The position numbers and the translations under genes were made by a program. Shown piece after piece: positions 24,110 through 35,334 of a DNA stretch of 64,000 nt (its first letter is position 1; each line of letters begins with the position of its first letter). The notes under the pieces were generated by a model. It saw nothing but the letters and a program-made list of their open reading frames with translations, searched no databases and was not told the origin of the DNA. This stretch comes from Artocarpus heterophyllus. Its lineage: Eukaryota > Streptophyta > Magnoliopsida > Rosales > Moraceae. The stretch covers positions 17,754,239 through 17,818,238 of the forward strand of contig CM046330.1 of the NCBI GenBank assembly GCA_025403435.1, written 5' to 3'.

Positions 24110-24628
24110 ATGCTTGTGTATTCGGGTGAGGATTTAACTCCTCTAGGATACACTGATTTGGATTTTCAATCCTGTCTGGATTCTAGGAAATCGACTTCGG
24201 GGTTTGTGTTTACTCTGGGCGGGGGTGCCATCAGTTTGAGAAGTGCGAAGCAAGATTGCACTTCATATTCAACGATGGAGGCCGAGTATGTGGCGGCTTC
24301 TGATGCTTCGAAAGAAGCAGTGTGGCTCCGCAAGTTCCTTGGGGATCTTGAGGTAGTTCCTGGTACGGATAAAGCGGTATCACTGTACTGTGATAACAAT
24401 GCAGCGGTAGCTAATGCTAAGGAACCAAGATTTCACAAGAAGAGTAAGCATATTGATTGGAAGTATCATGTGATAAAGGACTTCGTTGAGGGCGGGCATG
24501 TCACGGGGTGCAAGATCGCGTCTGAGGATAATTTAGCTGATCCATTTACGAAGACACTTACTGGTAGAGTCTTCGAGAGGCATGTGGATGCTATAGGGAT
24601 GCGAAATTTGCTATATTTACTCACTTAG
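24110..24628 (+). pseudogene. copia copy A RNase H domain
   Basis: This frame is open for 172 codons and ends at the natural stop just before the polypurine tract. It shows 'GYTDLDFQSCLDSRKSTSG', 'STMEAEYVAASDA' and 'LYCDNNAAVANA', which supply the catalytic Asp, Glu and Asp, and the terminal His-containing 'KSKHIDWKYHVI'. It is the C-terminal domain of the polyprotein, not a separate gene: the upstream TAG only makes it look separate. Confidence 0.88.
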
Positions 24629-24629
24629 T

Positions 24630-24642
24630 GCAAGTGGGAGAT
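24630..24642 (+). promoter_or_regulatory. polypurine tract, copy A
   Basis: GCAAGTGGGAGAT sits directly before the LTR start TGTTAGAC, where plus-strand DNA synthesis is primed. The same tract precedes the LTRs at 15263 and 31087. Confidence 0.85.
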
Positions 24643-26666
24643 TGTTAGACATGTATGCCTTAAGGAGTAAAAATGTAATACGTTTTTGGAAACAGTTTTA
24701 TCAATAAAGAATTTATTCATTTATATATACCAAATCTTGTCCTCTTTGCATTCATATTTTTTGAATGTATGTTAAGCAAACAATAGTCTGAGACCGTAAA
24801 TCTAAACCTTAAGAATTGGGCATATGATGGACTGATTACGCGGAAGACACGATTCTTAAGATGATGGTCTAAAACATATGATCCACAATCGAGGGAACAA
24901 AGTTGGGCGCTTTATTCATGTAAAGATTGTTATGTTGTCTATATCTCTTTTGGGAGATGGTTTGTCTTGACCATCGGAGTTGGACTCCGTGAATAGAAAC
25001 ATTGGCACGTTGTCATAGGTGACGATGTGTTGGATCGGGGCATAAAGTGAATTGATTTGGATTAATAATTCTGTCTCAGCAAATCGATTCACTTTAGATA
25101 ATCATTTGTATTGTATCTTAATCCTGAGATGAATAGTGGGCCCGTTGTCTCGACTTGTGTCTTTTGATGTGCCAAAGGGTGACACCCACATCTCAATATT
25201 GGTATGCATGCCGGTACGTTTGAGGCATGACTCTTGATAGCGTAGACTTGTTATTCATAGATATGGAATCCATAGCTCCTCTTTAGGAGTAATGATATCC
25301 TTTTATATGCGTTGTCCTGTAATTGAAAAACTGGAGCGCTCAACCATTTGGATACATAGGTGTAACCGAATGGTATACTATCTTTGGATGGTAAGTTTTC
25401 TAATTATGAGATAATGGAAAGTAAGATAAAAATAATCGGGAAGGTGAGATAGAACTTGTCCTTAAGCCGATTATGGATTATCATATGGGGATACGCTACA
25501 CTATGATATGTCATGGAGACTTAGCTACACGAGCTTTGTAATTCTATAAAGTTTGAGAGTGCAGCTCCAAGCTTTTAGTGGAGTAGCGTTGGAGTTGATA
25601 ATTGTGAAATGTATATCTGGGATTTTGGGTTTCATAATTATCATGAGCTTGAACTTTATAGGTCCATTTTGGTCCCCTTTGCTAGCTCACAAAATCCTGT
25701 AACGACACGGCATGCTTTTCCAACAATTGGTGACTTATGTCGGATTTATCATATTGGTTTAAAATTTGGAAGAATTAAATAATTCATGTCTGTTTATCGG
25801 TTGAATTAATTTTGTAAGAAATTAATTCAAGATAAACTTGTTGAATTATTACAATCAGATAATTCTTGTCTGTTTATCGGTTGTTTTAATTTTGGACAAA
25901 TTAGATCAAGATAAACTTATAGAATTATTGTGAATTGATTTATTTTCTTAGAGATTATCTTGATAAAGTTTGTTTTGATCAAATGACTTTTCTATTGGGT
26001 TATTTGAATCAAAACTGAGACTTTATCCTATAGAATCTCGGGTGGAAAATAAAAGATTCGCGGAGATTTTTTCGGGGGGAGTTCGGCCTGCCGATGGGGC
26101 CTGTTTGGCCTGTCGATCAGGCTGTTCAGCCTGCCGATTAGCGAGTGATAAGATTACACGTTTTCACACAGATCTTATTAGATATTGATCAGAACTTGAA
26201 TTTGTTTCGAGTTTTTAAGACCTAATCTGATAAGGAGTAACCCTAGGACCAATGGCTATAAAAAGGGAGTGAGTCTCATGATTTACTCAGATCAATAGAG
26301 ATCAGTCGATAGATTAAGAGTGATACTCTTCTAGTGACATCTGAAAACTCCTTGAGAGCTTTTGTTCACAAATCACGAACACTAGCTTTGGGTTCTCTCC
26401 ATTAGTTGGAAGGAGAGTCACCGGTGGAAGGAGCTGTACGTGTGAGCCCACACTCACTCCGGTTGTGGATAGAGAATAGCAAAGAAGACCAGTTGGTTGA
26501 GGCTCTTCTGGAACGTTACTTCTCTACACAGGTTACAGAGGTTCCTCAGTACATAGAGGTTAGTAAGATATGTCTAATTTATATATATAACATGTCAAAC
26601 TTGTGTTTTGAAAATTACTCTGATGAAAATTTTTTTAAAATTTTGTTGCGCAACGTTTTTCCAACA
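24643..26666 (+). repeat. family-A LTR 2 (shared middle LTR), 2,024 bp
   Basis: It begins TGTTAGACATGTATGCC and ends CGTTTTTCCAACA. It carries a three-unit GGCCTGCCGAT minisatellite at 26082-26140. Neither end has a target duplication, as expected if it is the product of LTR-LTR exchange. Confidence 0.88.
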
Positions 26667-26667
26667 A

Positions 26668-26684
26668 TTGGTATCAGAGCCAAG
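26668..26684 (+). promoter_or_regulatory. primer-binding site, copy B
   Basis: TTGGTATCAGAGCCAAG starts one base after LTR 2. It is functionally the same site as at 19041. Confidence 0.88.
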
Positions 26685-27167
26685 TTTTTTATATAAATTT
26701 ACGAGTTTGTGATCATGTTATATGCATAAATTTTGTGATTTTAATCTCTCCTATGCTTGAATTGAATTTTATAGAGAGTTGGCACTCTAGGTTTCTATAA
26801 AGTATATGTTGTCATGTATTATATGGTGAATGTTTATTAATTAATAATGGTTGATTAAATCATTGTTTAATTATTTATTAATTAATTAATATCGGTTATG
26901 GTTCCTTAGAGGTTAGAATGTGTATCTAGGTTTTTCATGTAATTAGATTGCGGACTATCATCTCCGTCTAGGAATTGTTATTTAATTTTAAATTTGTAAG
27001 AATTTTTGTAATTAAATAATTATTCGGAGAAGACGGATCTAGAAGAAAGATGATGGCGCCCCCAAGTATTTCCTGAGTCTCTAATTTTATATTTTTGAAT
27101 TATTGAAAATAAAATTGATGAATTGCTTTAAAATTGTATTTTCTGGACTGAAAGATTACTGCTCGGT
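26685..27167 (+). other. copy B leader, shortened by internal deletion
   Basis: The leader follows copy A base for base to GATTACTGCTCGG and then jumps into gag (TGAGAATTATAACG). Relative to copy A, 1,185 bp (19545-20729) are missing, including the CGGCAGGCC cluster and the gag start codon. CGGT is present at both deletion ends in copy A and once in copy B (27164-27167). Confidence 0.85.
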
Positions 27168-28043
27168 GAGAATTATAACGATTGGAAACGGAACCTAGAT
27201 ATCGTCCTATCCTTTGAGAAACTGAAATATGTACTGATAACCCCTTGTCCTCCCGAGCCTACGGGAGACTCAAGCAATGAGCAATTCCAAGCGTATGATC
27301 GCTGAAAAGATGCTAATGATCAGGCTCGCTGCTATGTTATGGCCAGCATGAACAACGTGCTACATGCTCAACATCAGGATTATGAGACTACGAAGCAGAT
27401 CTTGGATAATCTTGAGGATATGTTTGGAGGCCAAGCCATAACAAAGCGGCAAGGGGCGCTTCGGAAACTCTTTAACTATAGACAGAGACCGGGGACATCT
27501 GTGAAGGAGCACATGATGTTGGTCATGGGTTACCTCGCTGAGGCTCAAACCAATAGAGCCGACATCGATGTTGAAACTCAGATGACTATAGTCTTTGAGA
27601 CTCTGTCTAAGGAATTTATTCTGTTTAGAGCTACTTTTAATTTAAGCAATAGACGGGATATGACCTTGACATAACTCATGAAACAGTTACAGGAGTTCGA
27701 ACTGCTGATCAGGGAGTCTCCTGCTGGTGGTGAGGCCAACATGGTAGCTGCTTCTGGTTACAATCCTAACTCAGGGAGTGGAAAGAAGCAACGGGCCAAG
27801 AACGGGAAGTCTTCTATTCCTGCTACTACCAAGAGCAAGAAGAAGAAGAAGAAGAAGAACCCAAAGAAGCTTAAGTGCTTTTTCTGTGAAAAGGTCGGGC
27901 ATATCAAGAAGTATTGCAAGGACTTCCTTTCCAGAGGAGGTAGGTGTGATCTTTTATATTTAGAAACTTGTTTGGTTGAGGAATCCAGTGACATCTGGGT
28001 CATAGATTTTGGTGCAACTAATCATGTTTGTGTTTCTCTGTAG
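27168..28043 (+). pseudogene. copia copy B gag and protease start, broken
   Basis: It is the same gag as copy A but starts inside the ORF because of the leader deletion, so it has no start codon. Stops lie at 27303 (Trp to TGA), 27672 (TAA) and 28041 (CAG to TAG). The zinc knuckle is the complete C-x2-C-x4-H-x4-C form here ('CFFCEKVGHIKKYC', near 27878), so copy B shows the ancestral state. The protease active site reads D-F-G near 28006 in place of D-S-G, which should abolish activity. Confidence 0.85.
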
Positions 28044-31000
28044 GGATTCAAAGAAACGAGAAGTCTGCTACGTGAAGACTTCACGCTTCGGATGGGCGAT
28101 AGATCCTTGGTCTCAGCAGAAGCAGTGGGAGATGTCCATCTTTATTTTGATAATTATAGGAATTTAATTTTACAAGATTATTTTTATGTTCCTAAATTTG
28201 AAAGGAATTTAATTTCTGTATCTTGTTTATTTAAAGACTCCTACGTGGTATCTTTTAATGAAAAAGTGGTGATTCGTAAAAACAATCTTTTATCTATTCT
28301 GGATGGATGCAAAATAATCTATATTTTATCAAACCTAAGATGGCATTGTTGCTTAATGCTGAGATAAATGATAATGACTCAAAAAGACTTAAAACTTCTC
28401 ACTCTAATAAGACTTATCTTTGGCATTTGCACCTTGGTCATATTAACTTGAATAGAATTCAAAGGTTGGTAAGGAATGGACCTTTAAGTCACTTAAAGGT
28501 GGAATCTATACCTCAATGTGAATCTTGTTTGGAGGGTAAAATGACCAAAAGACCATACGGGTCCAAGGGCAATAGGGCAGAAGGGGTTCTAGAACTTGTG
28601 CATAGTGATGTTTGCGGACCGATGAACATCCGGGCACGAGGAGGGTATGAGTACTTCGTCACTTTTATTGATGATTACTCAAGATATGGGTATGTGTACC
28701 TGATGCACTACAAAAGCGAAGCTTTGGACAAGTTCAGGGAGTTTCGGGCTGAAGTGGAAAAGCAATTGGGTAGACCCATAAAGGCACTTCGATCTGATCG
28801 AGGATGGGAATACCTTTCTGATGAGTTCTTGGGACACTTGTTAGAGAATGGGATTTTATCCCATTTGACTGCGCCGGCCACTCCGTAGTAGAATGGCGTA
28901 GCGGAGAGAAGGAATAGGACTTTGTTGGACATGATTAGGTCCATGATGAGTTATTCATTATTGCCTTTATCCTTTTGGGGATATGCACTACAAACCGCAT
29001 GTTATCTTTTGAACAATGTGCCTTCAAAATCGGTCCTTAAAACTCCTCACGAGTTGTGGACAAAAAGGAAGACATCCTTAAACCATATTTGCATATGGGG
29101 ATGTCTGGCTCATGTCCTGTTTAAGGATCCGAATAAGTTAGAAGCACGTTCGGAAGTTTGTGTGTTTGTAGGATATCCAAAAGGGACTAAAGGGGGTTAT
29201 ATTTATAACCCAAAGGAAAATAAAGTCGTCGTTTCAACTAATGCAACTTTCCTTGAGGAAAGTTACATGGACGACTTTAAACCTTGAAGCAAAGTGGTGC
29301 TTGAGGAGTTAAGGGGTGATCCGTTTACTCCGGAGGTTCCGAACGAAACCATTTCGATCGGTGTAGAAAAACCAAACAAACCTAAACAACAATCTCAGGG
29401 GCTTCGCCGTAGTGGGAGGATCGGGCGTCAACCTGAGAGGTATATGTTCAATGGGGAGGTCTTCTTGGCTGAACTAGATGAACATGACATGGATCCTTAT
29501 ACTTACGTAGAAGCTATGGAGGATGTTGATTCAAGCCTCTAGACAGAGGCCATGAACATAGAGATGAAGTCTATGGAGACTAATCAGGTCTGGGAGCTTG
29601 TGGATCTTCCCGAATGGGTAAAACCCATAGGGTGTAAATGGATCTACAAGAGGAAAAGAGGAGTGGATGGAAAGGTCGAAACCTTTAAGGCTAGACTAGT
29701 AGCTAAGGGTTATACGCAAAAGGAAGAAATCGATTATGAGGAAACCTTTTCGCCTGTAGCCATGCTTAAGTCCATCTGGATTCTCTTGTCCATAGCTGCC
29801 GCTCTCGACTACGAGATTTAGCAGATGGATGTCAAGATAGCTTTTCTGAATGGCTATCTTGATGAGTCCATTTATAGGGAACAACCAGAAGGGTTCAGGG
29901 TTGAGGGTCAAGAGGGTAAGGTTTGTGAGCTGCTAAAGTCAATTTATGGACTTAAGCAGGCTTCCCGTTCTTGGAACATAAGGTTTGATCAAGTGATCAA
30001 GACTCATGGGTTCTCACAAAATGTGGATGAATCATGTGTTTACAAACACATTAAAGATGAGAAGGTGGTTTTTCTACTGCTCTATGTAGATGACATTCTG
30101 CTAATTGGCAATGACGTTGGGGCGTTGTCATAGGTCAAAATATGGTTGACCAAGCAGTTTGACATGAAGGACTTGGGTGAGGCTAATTTTGTTCTCGGTA
30201 TCTAGATCTTTCGGGATAGAAAGAACAAAATGATAGCTTTGTCACAGGCCGGCTACATAGATAAAATTCTCAAGAGGTTTGCAATGTAGGATTCCAAGAA
30301 AGGTGGGCAACCATCTAGGTCTGAAATTACTCTTTTTAAGAAAGACTCTCCAAAGTTTTATGAAGAAAGAGAATACATGAAGAAGGTGCCTTATGCTTCG
30401 GCAGTGGGTAGTCTCATGTATGCCATGCTTTGCACACGACCGGATATTAGCTATACGGTCGGGATTGTAAGTCGATTTCAGGCGGATCCAGGACCAAACC
30501 ATTGGGTTACGGTAAAGCATATTTTCAAGTACCTGACAAGGACTCGATGGTATATGCTTGTGTATTTGGGTGAGGATTTAACTCCTCTAGGATACACTGA
30601 TTCAGATTTTCAATCCTGTCTGGATTCTAGGAAATCGACTTCGGGGTATGTGTTTACTCTGGACAGGGGTGCCATTAGTTAGAGAAGTGCGAAGCAAGAT
30701 TGCACTTCGGATTCAACGATGGCGGCCAAGTATGTGGTGGCTAGTGATGCTTCGAAAGAAGCAGTGTGGCTCCGCAAGTTCCTTGGGGATCTTGAGGTAG
30801 TTCCTGGTATGGATAAAGAGGTATCACTGTACTGTGATAACAGTGCGGCGGTAGCTAATGCTAAGGAACCAAGATTTCACAAGAAGAGTAAGTATATTGA
30901 TCGAAAGTATCACGTGATAATGGACTTCGTTGAGGGCGGGCATGTCACGGTGTGCAAGATCGCATCAGAGGACAATTTAGCTGATCCATTTACGAAGACA

Positions 31001-31072
31001 CTTATTGGTAGAGTCTTCGAGAGGCATGTGGATGCTATGGGGATGCGAAATTTGCTGTATTTACTCACTTAG
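28044..31072 (+). pseudogene. copia copy B protease-integrase-RT-RNase H, broken
   Basis: It carries all pol domains in copia order. A one-base loss near 28282 shifts the frame. Integrase has 'ESIPQCESCLEG' (zinc ligands intact), '[10 protein letters not shown]' and the catalytic Glu segment NGVAERRNRT, but two adjacent TAG codons at 28886-28891 replace the two Gln codons seen in copy A. Further stops lie at 29285, 29540, 29819 and 30131, near 30203 and 30287, and at 30680. RT keeps 'LLLYVDDILLIG' near 30080. RNase H ends at 31072. The two copies complement each other's mutations at nearly every broken site, so the decay happened mostly after they became separate sequences. Confidence 0.87.
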
Positions 31073-31086
31073 TGCAAGTGGGAGAT

Positions 31087-33129
31087 TGTTAGACATGTAT
31101 GCCCTAAGGAGTAAAAATGTAATACGTTTTTGGAAACATTTTTATCAATAAAGAATTTATTCATTTATATATACCAAATCTTGTCCTTTTTACGTTCATA
31201 TTTGTTGAATGTATGTAAGCAAACAATAGTCTGAGACCGTCAATCTAAACCTTAAGAATTGGGCATATGATGGACTGATTATGCGAAAGACACGATTCTT
31301 AAGGTGATGGTCTAAAACATATGATCCGTAATCGAGGGAATAAAGTTGGACACTTTATTCATGTAAAGATTGTTATGTTGTCTATATCCCTTTTGGGAGA
31401 TGGTTTGTCTTGACCATCAGAATTGGACTCCATGAATAGAAACATTGGCACGTTGTCATAGGTGACGATGTGTTGGATCAGGATATAAAGTGAATTGATT
31501 TGGATTAATAATTCTGTCTCGGCAAATCGATTCACTTTAGACAATCATTTGTATTGTATCTTAATCTTGAGATGAATAGTGGGCCCGTTGTCTTGACTTG
31601 TGTCATTTGATGTGCCAAAGGGTGACACCCACATCTCAATAGTGGTATGTATGCTGGTACTTTGGAGGTATGACTCTTGATAGGGTAGACTTGTTATTCA
31701 TAGATATGGAATCCATAGCTCCTCTTTAGGAGTAATGATATCCTCTTATATGCGTTGTCTTGTAATTGAAATACTAAAGCGCTCAACCATTTGGATACAT
31801 AGGTGTAACCGAATGGTATACTATCTTTGGATGGTAAGTTTTCTAATGGTGAGACAATATAACGTAAGATAAAAATAATCGAGAAGGTAAGACAGAACTT
31901 GTCCTTAAGCCGATTATGGATTATCATATGGGGATACGATACACTATGATATGTCATAGAGACTTAGCTACACGAGCTTCGTAATTCTATAAAGTTTGAA
32001 AGTGCAACTCCAAGCTTTTAGTGGAGTAGCGTTGGAGTTGATAATTGTGAAATGTATATCTGGGATATTGGGTTTCATAATTATCATGAGCTTGAACTTT
32101 ATAGGTCCATTTTGGTCCCCTTTGTTAGCTCACAAAATCCTATAACGACACGACGTGTTTTTCCAATAATTAGTGACTTATGTCGGATTTATTAGATTGG
32201 TTTAAAATTTAGAAGAATTAAATAATTCATGTCTGTTTATCGGTTGAATTAATTTTGAAAGAAATTAGTTCAAGATAAACTTGTTGAATTATTGCGATCA
32301 GATAATTCTTGTCTGTTTATCGGTTGTTTTAATTTTGGCCAAATTAGATCAAGATAAACTTTTAGAATTATTGTGAATTGATTTATTTTTTAGCGATTAT
32401 CTTGATAAAGTTTGTTTTGATAAGATAACCTTTTTATTGGGTTATTTGAATCAAAACTGAGACTTTATCCTATATAATCTCGGATGGAAAATAAAAGATT
32501 CGCGGAGATTTTTTTGTGAGAGTTTGGCCTGCCGAATGACGTGTTCGGCCTGCCGATGGGGCCTGTTCGGCCTTCTGATCAGGCTGTTCGGCCTACCGAT
32601 CAGCGAGTGATAAGATTACATGTTTTCACGCGTATCTTATCAGATATTGATCTGAACTTGATTCTGTTTCGAGTTTTTGAGACCTAATCTGATAAGGACT
32701 GACCCCAGGACCAATGGCTCTAAAAAGGGAGTGAGTCTCATGATTTACTCAGATCAATAGAGATCAGTCGAGAGATTAGGAGTGATACTCTTCTAGTGAG
32801 CATCTAAAAACTCCCTGAGAGCTTTTGTTCACAAATCACGAACACTAGCTTTGGGTTCTCTCTATTGGTTGGAAGGAGAGTCACCGGTGGAAGAGCTGTA
32901 CGTGTGAGCCCACACTCACTCTAGTTGTGGAGAGAGAATAACAAAGAAGACCAGTTGGTTGAGGTTCTTCTAGAACGTTACTTCTCTACACATGTTACGG
33001 AGGTTCTTCGGCACACAGAGGTTAGTAAGATCTGTCTAATTTATACATATAACATGTCAAACTTGTTTTTTGAAAATTACTCTGATGAAAATTTTTTTTT
33101 AAATTCCGCTGCGCAACGTTTTTCCAACA
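31087..33129 (+). repeat. family-A LTR 3 (outer 3' LTR), 2,043 bp
   Basis: It follows the polypurine tract GCAAGTGGGAGAT, begins TGTTAGACATGTATGCC and ends GTTTTTCCAACA at 33129, directly followed by the CTTTT duplication. The GGC minisatellite has four units at 32523-32600. Confidence 0.88.
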
Positions 33130-33496
33130 CTTTTCATGTAACTTTTACAGAATACTCAGAAAGAGAAAACTGAGAGTTCTTTCTCTGAAAAAAAAAAGGT
33201 CTACTATCTCATGTGTTGAGTATATAGCAGATTCAGAAAAGTGTGAGGTAAATTTATTTTTGCAATTTAGCACCCACTCGTCTTTCCATTGGTGTGGAAG
33301 TTTGGCTTGAAAGATGATGGTGTCAAAGAGGAAAGCTAGGATGCCCAGATAAATCTTTAAAAGGTTTGTAAAAATTCTCAAAGCTTTCTATTTTTAATTA
33401 AAATTATATAGCTATTTTCGATAAACAAAGTTTTTAGAAATTTTTTGTTTATCAAAGATCCATTCCTTCCGCTGCGTATCATATTTATTTCCAACA
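33130..33496 (+). mobile_element. older copia 3' LTR, right part
   Basis: It continues the LTR broken at 17036 and matches 34954-35317 base for base over most of its length, ending ATTTCCAACA. It starts with the right-hand CTTTT target duplication of the family-A array. Confidence 0.8.
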
Positions 33497-33505
33497 GTTG
33501 TCAAC

Positions 33506-34050
33506 TAGAGATGTAAAACTATATTGATCTAACATGTTTAAATGGGGCCTAAACATGCTTCATGTTGTGCTTGGGACGACACATTTATCAATCATGCTGC
33601 GTTGGGCTGTGTCACCATCAATTCTGGTCCATAGCCTATTTTATATTTGCGTCGTGCCCCAAACATGTCTATTGTTTAATCATGCACAATAACAAATTAT
33701 AAGTAAACTAAAAAAAATTGTATTAAATACAATTAAAATTCTAACATATAACAAAGTAAAAATATAAAAATTCAAATGAGATAAAATCTTATTAAGAAAA
33801 AAAGTATATTATAAGTTTGTAAGAAAATTATAAGAAGTACATAATGAAGGAGTAATAATGTTGTGTCATTGTCGTGCCACTTATCATGCATGGACTCTTT
33901 CCTTAACGTGCTTTGTGTCCAATAGTTGTGTCAAGCCCAATCCATTTAATAAATGTATTGGTCAGACCCATCTGATAATTGCATCATAACTTTTTTAAGT
34001 ATGTCATGCTTGTGTCAGCCTACTAGGCTCGGCCTATTTTGACATCTCTA
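33506..34050. mobile_element. non-autonomous hAT-like element, 545 bp
   Basis: A perfect 8-bp target duplication TTGTCAAC flanks it (33498-33505 and 34051-34058). Its ends are TAGAGATGTAAAAC on the left and TAGAGATGTCAAAATAGGCC as the reverse complement of the right, so the first nine bases are identical. There is no transposase ORF. It inserted two bases past the end of the older copia LTR. Confidence 0.85.
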
Positions 34051-34058
34051 TTGTCAAC

Positions 34059-34516
34059 CCACTCAATCCTATATGTTGGTTCCCATGCATCATGGTCCAT
34101 CAAACTTGTGTGTGCTTGTGCATCTTGTCGAGTTATGTTTCAATCCTTGCCTAGGTCTTGTAATCTGCCAATCATAGCTTGCAAAGTGTCATCGTGTGTT
34201 AGAAGCCCTAAACCTTTGCTAGGACGTGATATAGAGCAAAAGAAGAGGAAATAAAAAGCTGCCTTTTGGGAGAGCTGAATAGCATCCGAGGGACGCCTTG
34301 TTTTGAGCATAAAGAAAAATCTAGAAAATGAGGAAGAAGAAAAAATTGTGGTGTAGGTTTTTATTTTAGTTTTAGATTTTTATTTTCTATAAAATTTTAG
34401 AGGAGAAGACATTTTGAGGCAACAAAGAGAAATCTTAAAGAATTTTTTTTGGAGGCTTATGAAACCTTCAAATAAAATTTTTCTTTTTTATCTTTGTGTT
34501 TTGAAAATGCTTGCAC
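34059..34516. other. unassigned sequence between hAT element and LTR remnant
   Basis: An open frame of 71 codons (34039-34254) runs from the hAT element into this stretch, so it is probably not a gene. No domain or repeat was recognised. Confidence 0.35.
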
Positions 34517-35317
34517 ATTTGAATAATGAGATTATTTAAATATAATTTTGATCTTGTGTATGATACATGTGTGGTGGAACCACATTTTGTCTTTTTATAC
34601 ATGAGCACAAAATTAAATTATTAATTAATTTAAAATTTATTTTTAATCAATATGATTTATTTTTGAATTTAAATATATATATAATTTATAAGAAAATCAC
34701 GTCATTTTTTATTCTTTTTCATTTTGAAAAAGTGATCGTGCTTTTTTATAACAAATGTTATATATATATATATATATATATTATAGAATCATGTATAACG
34801 TGATTTGTTTCAAAATAAAAAAAGGATAAGATACTAGAGTATATCCCTTTTTCTATATATCTGATAGGGTAGTTATTTTAAATTTAAAATTAATTACAAA
34901 AATAATTAACTACTTAGATATAAAAAGATAAAGATAACAGTTATCTCATTAATCTTTTCACGTAACTTTTATATAATACTTAGAGAGAAAAAACTGAGGG
35001 TTTTCTCTGAAAAACAAAGTTCTGCAATCTCATGTATTGAGTCCATGGCAGATCTAAAAAAGTGTGAGGTCAATTTATTCTTACAATTTAACACCCACTC
35101 ATCTTTCCATTGGTGGAAAGGCTTGGCTTGAAAGACCGTGGTGTCAAAGAGGAAAGTTAGGATACCATGATAGGTCTACAAGAGGTTTGTAAAAATTCTC
35201 CAAGCTTTCTATTATTAATTAAAATTATATAGCTATTCCTAATGAATAAAGTTTCTAGAAAATTTTTGTTTATCAATGACCTATTTCTTCTGTTGTATTT
35301 AACATGTAATTCCAACA
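34517..35317 (+). mobile_element. 5'-truncated LTR of the older copia family, with empty site
   Basis: This is a second copy of the LTR seen at 15263-17036 plus 33130-33496, missing its first 1.2 kb. It ends AATTCCAACA and is followed by a primer-binding-like site, so it is a 5' LTR. At 34954-34958 it has one CTTTT where the other copy holds the 16-kb insertion. Confidence 0.8.
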
Positions 35318-35319
35318 AA

Positions 35320-35334
35320 TGGCATCAAAGTGGG
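35320..35334 (+). promoter_or_regulatory. degraded primer-binding site
   Basis: TGGCATCAAAGTGGG follows the LTR end after two bases and resembles TGGTATCAGAGC at the intact sites. It marks the LTR as a 5' LTR; the element behind it is gone. Confidence 0.6.

Larger units (their letters stand above)
17037..33129 (+). mobile_element. tandem copia family-A array: LTR-internal-LTR-internal-LTR
   Basis: There are three family-A LTRs (17037-19039, 24643-26666, 31087-33129) with two internal regions, all plus-oriented. Only the outermost ends carry a target duplication. The middle LTR serves as 3' LTR of copy A and 5' LTR of copy B, with a polypurine tract before it and a primer-binding site after it. 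This arrangement is the classic outcome of unequal exchange between LTRs at one insertion locus. Both internal regions are coding-defective. Confidence 0.9.

Noticed and set aside
24110..24628. Independent RNase H gene
   Set aside because: It is in frame with RT and separated only by one nonsense codon that is a Tyr codon in copy B.
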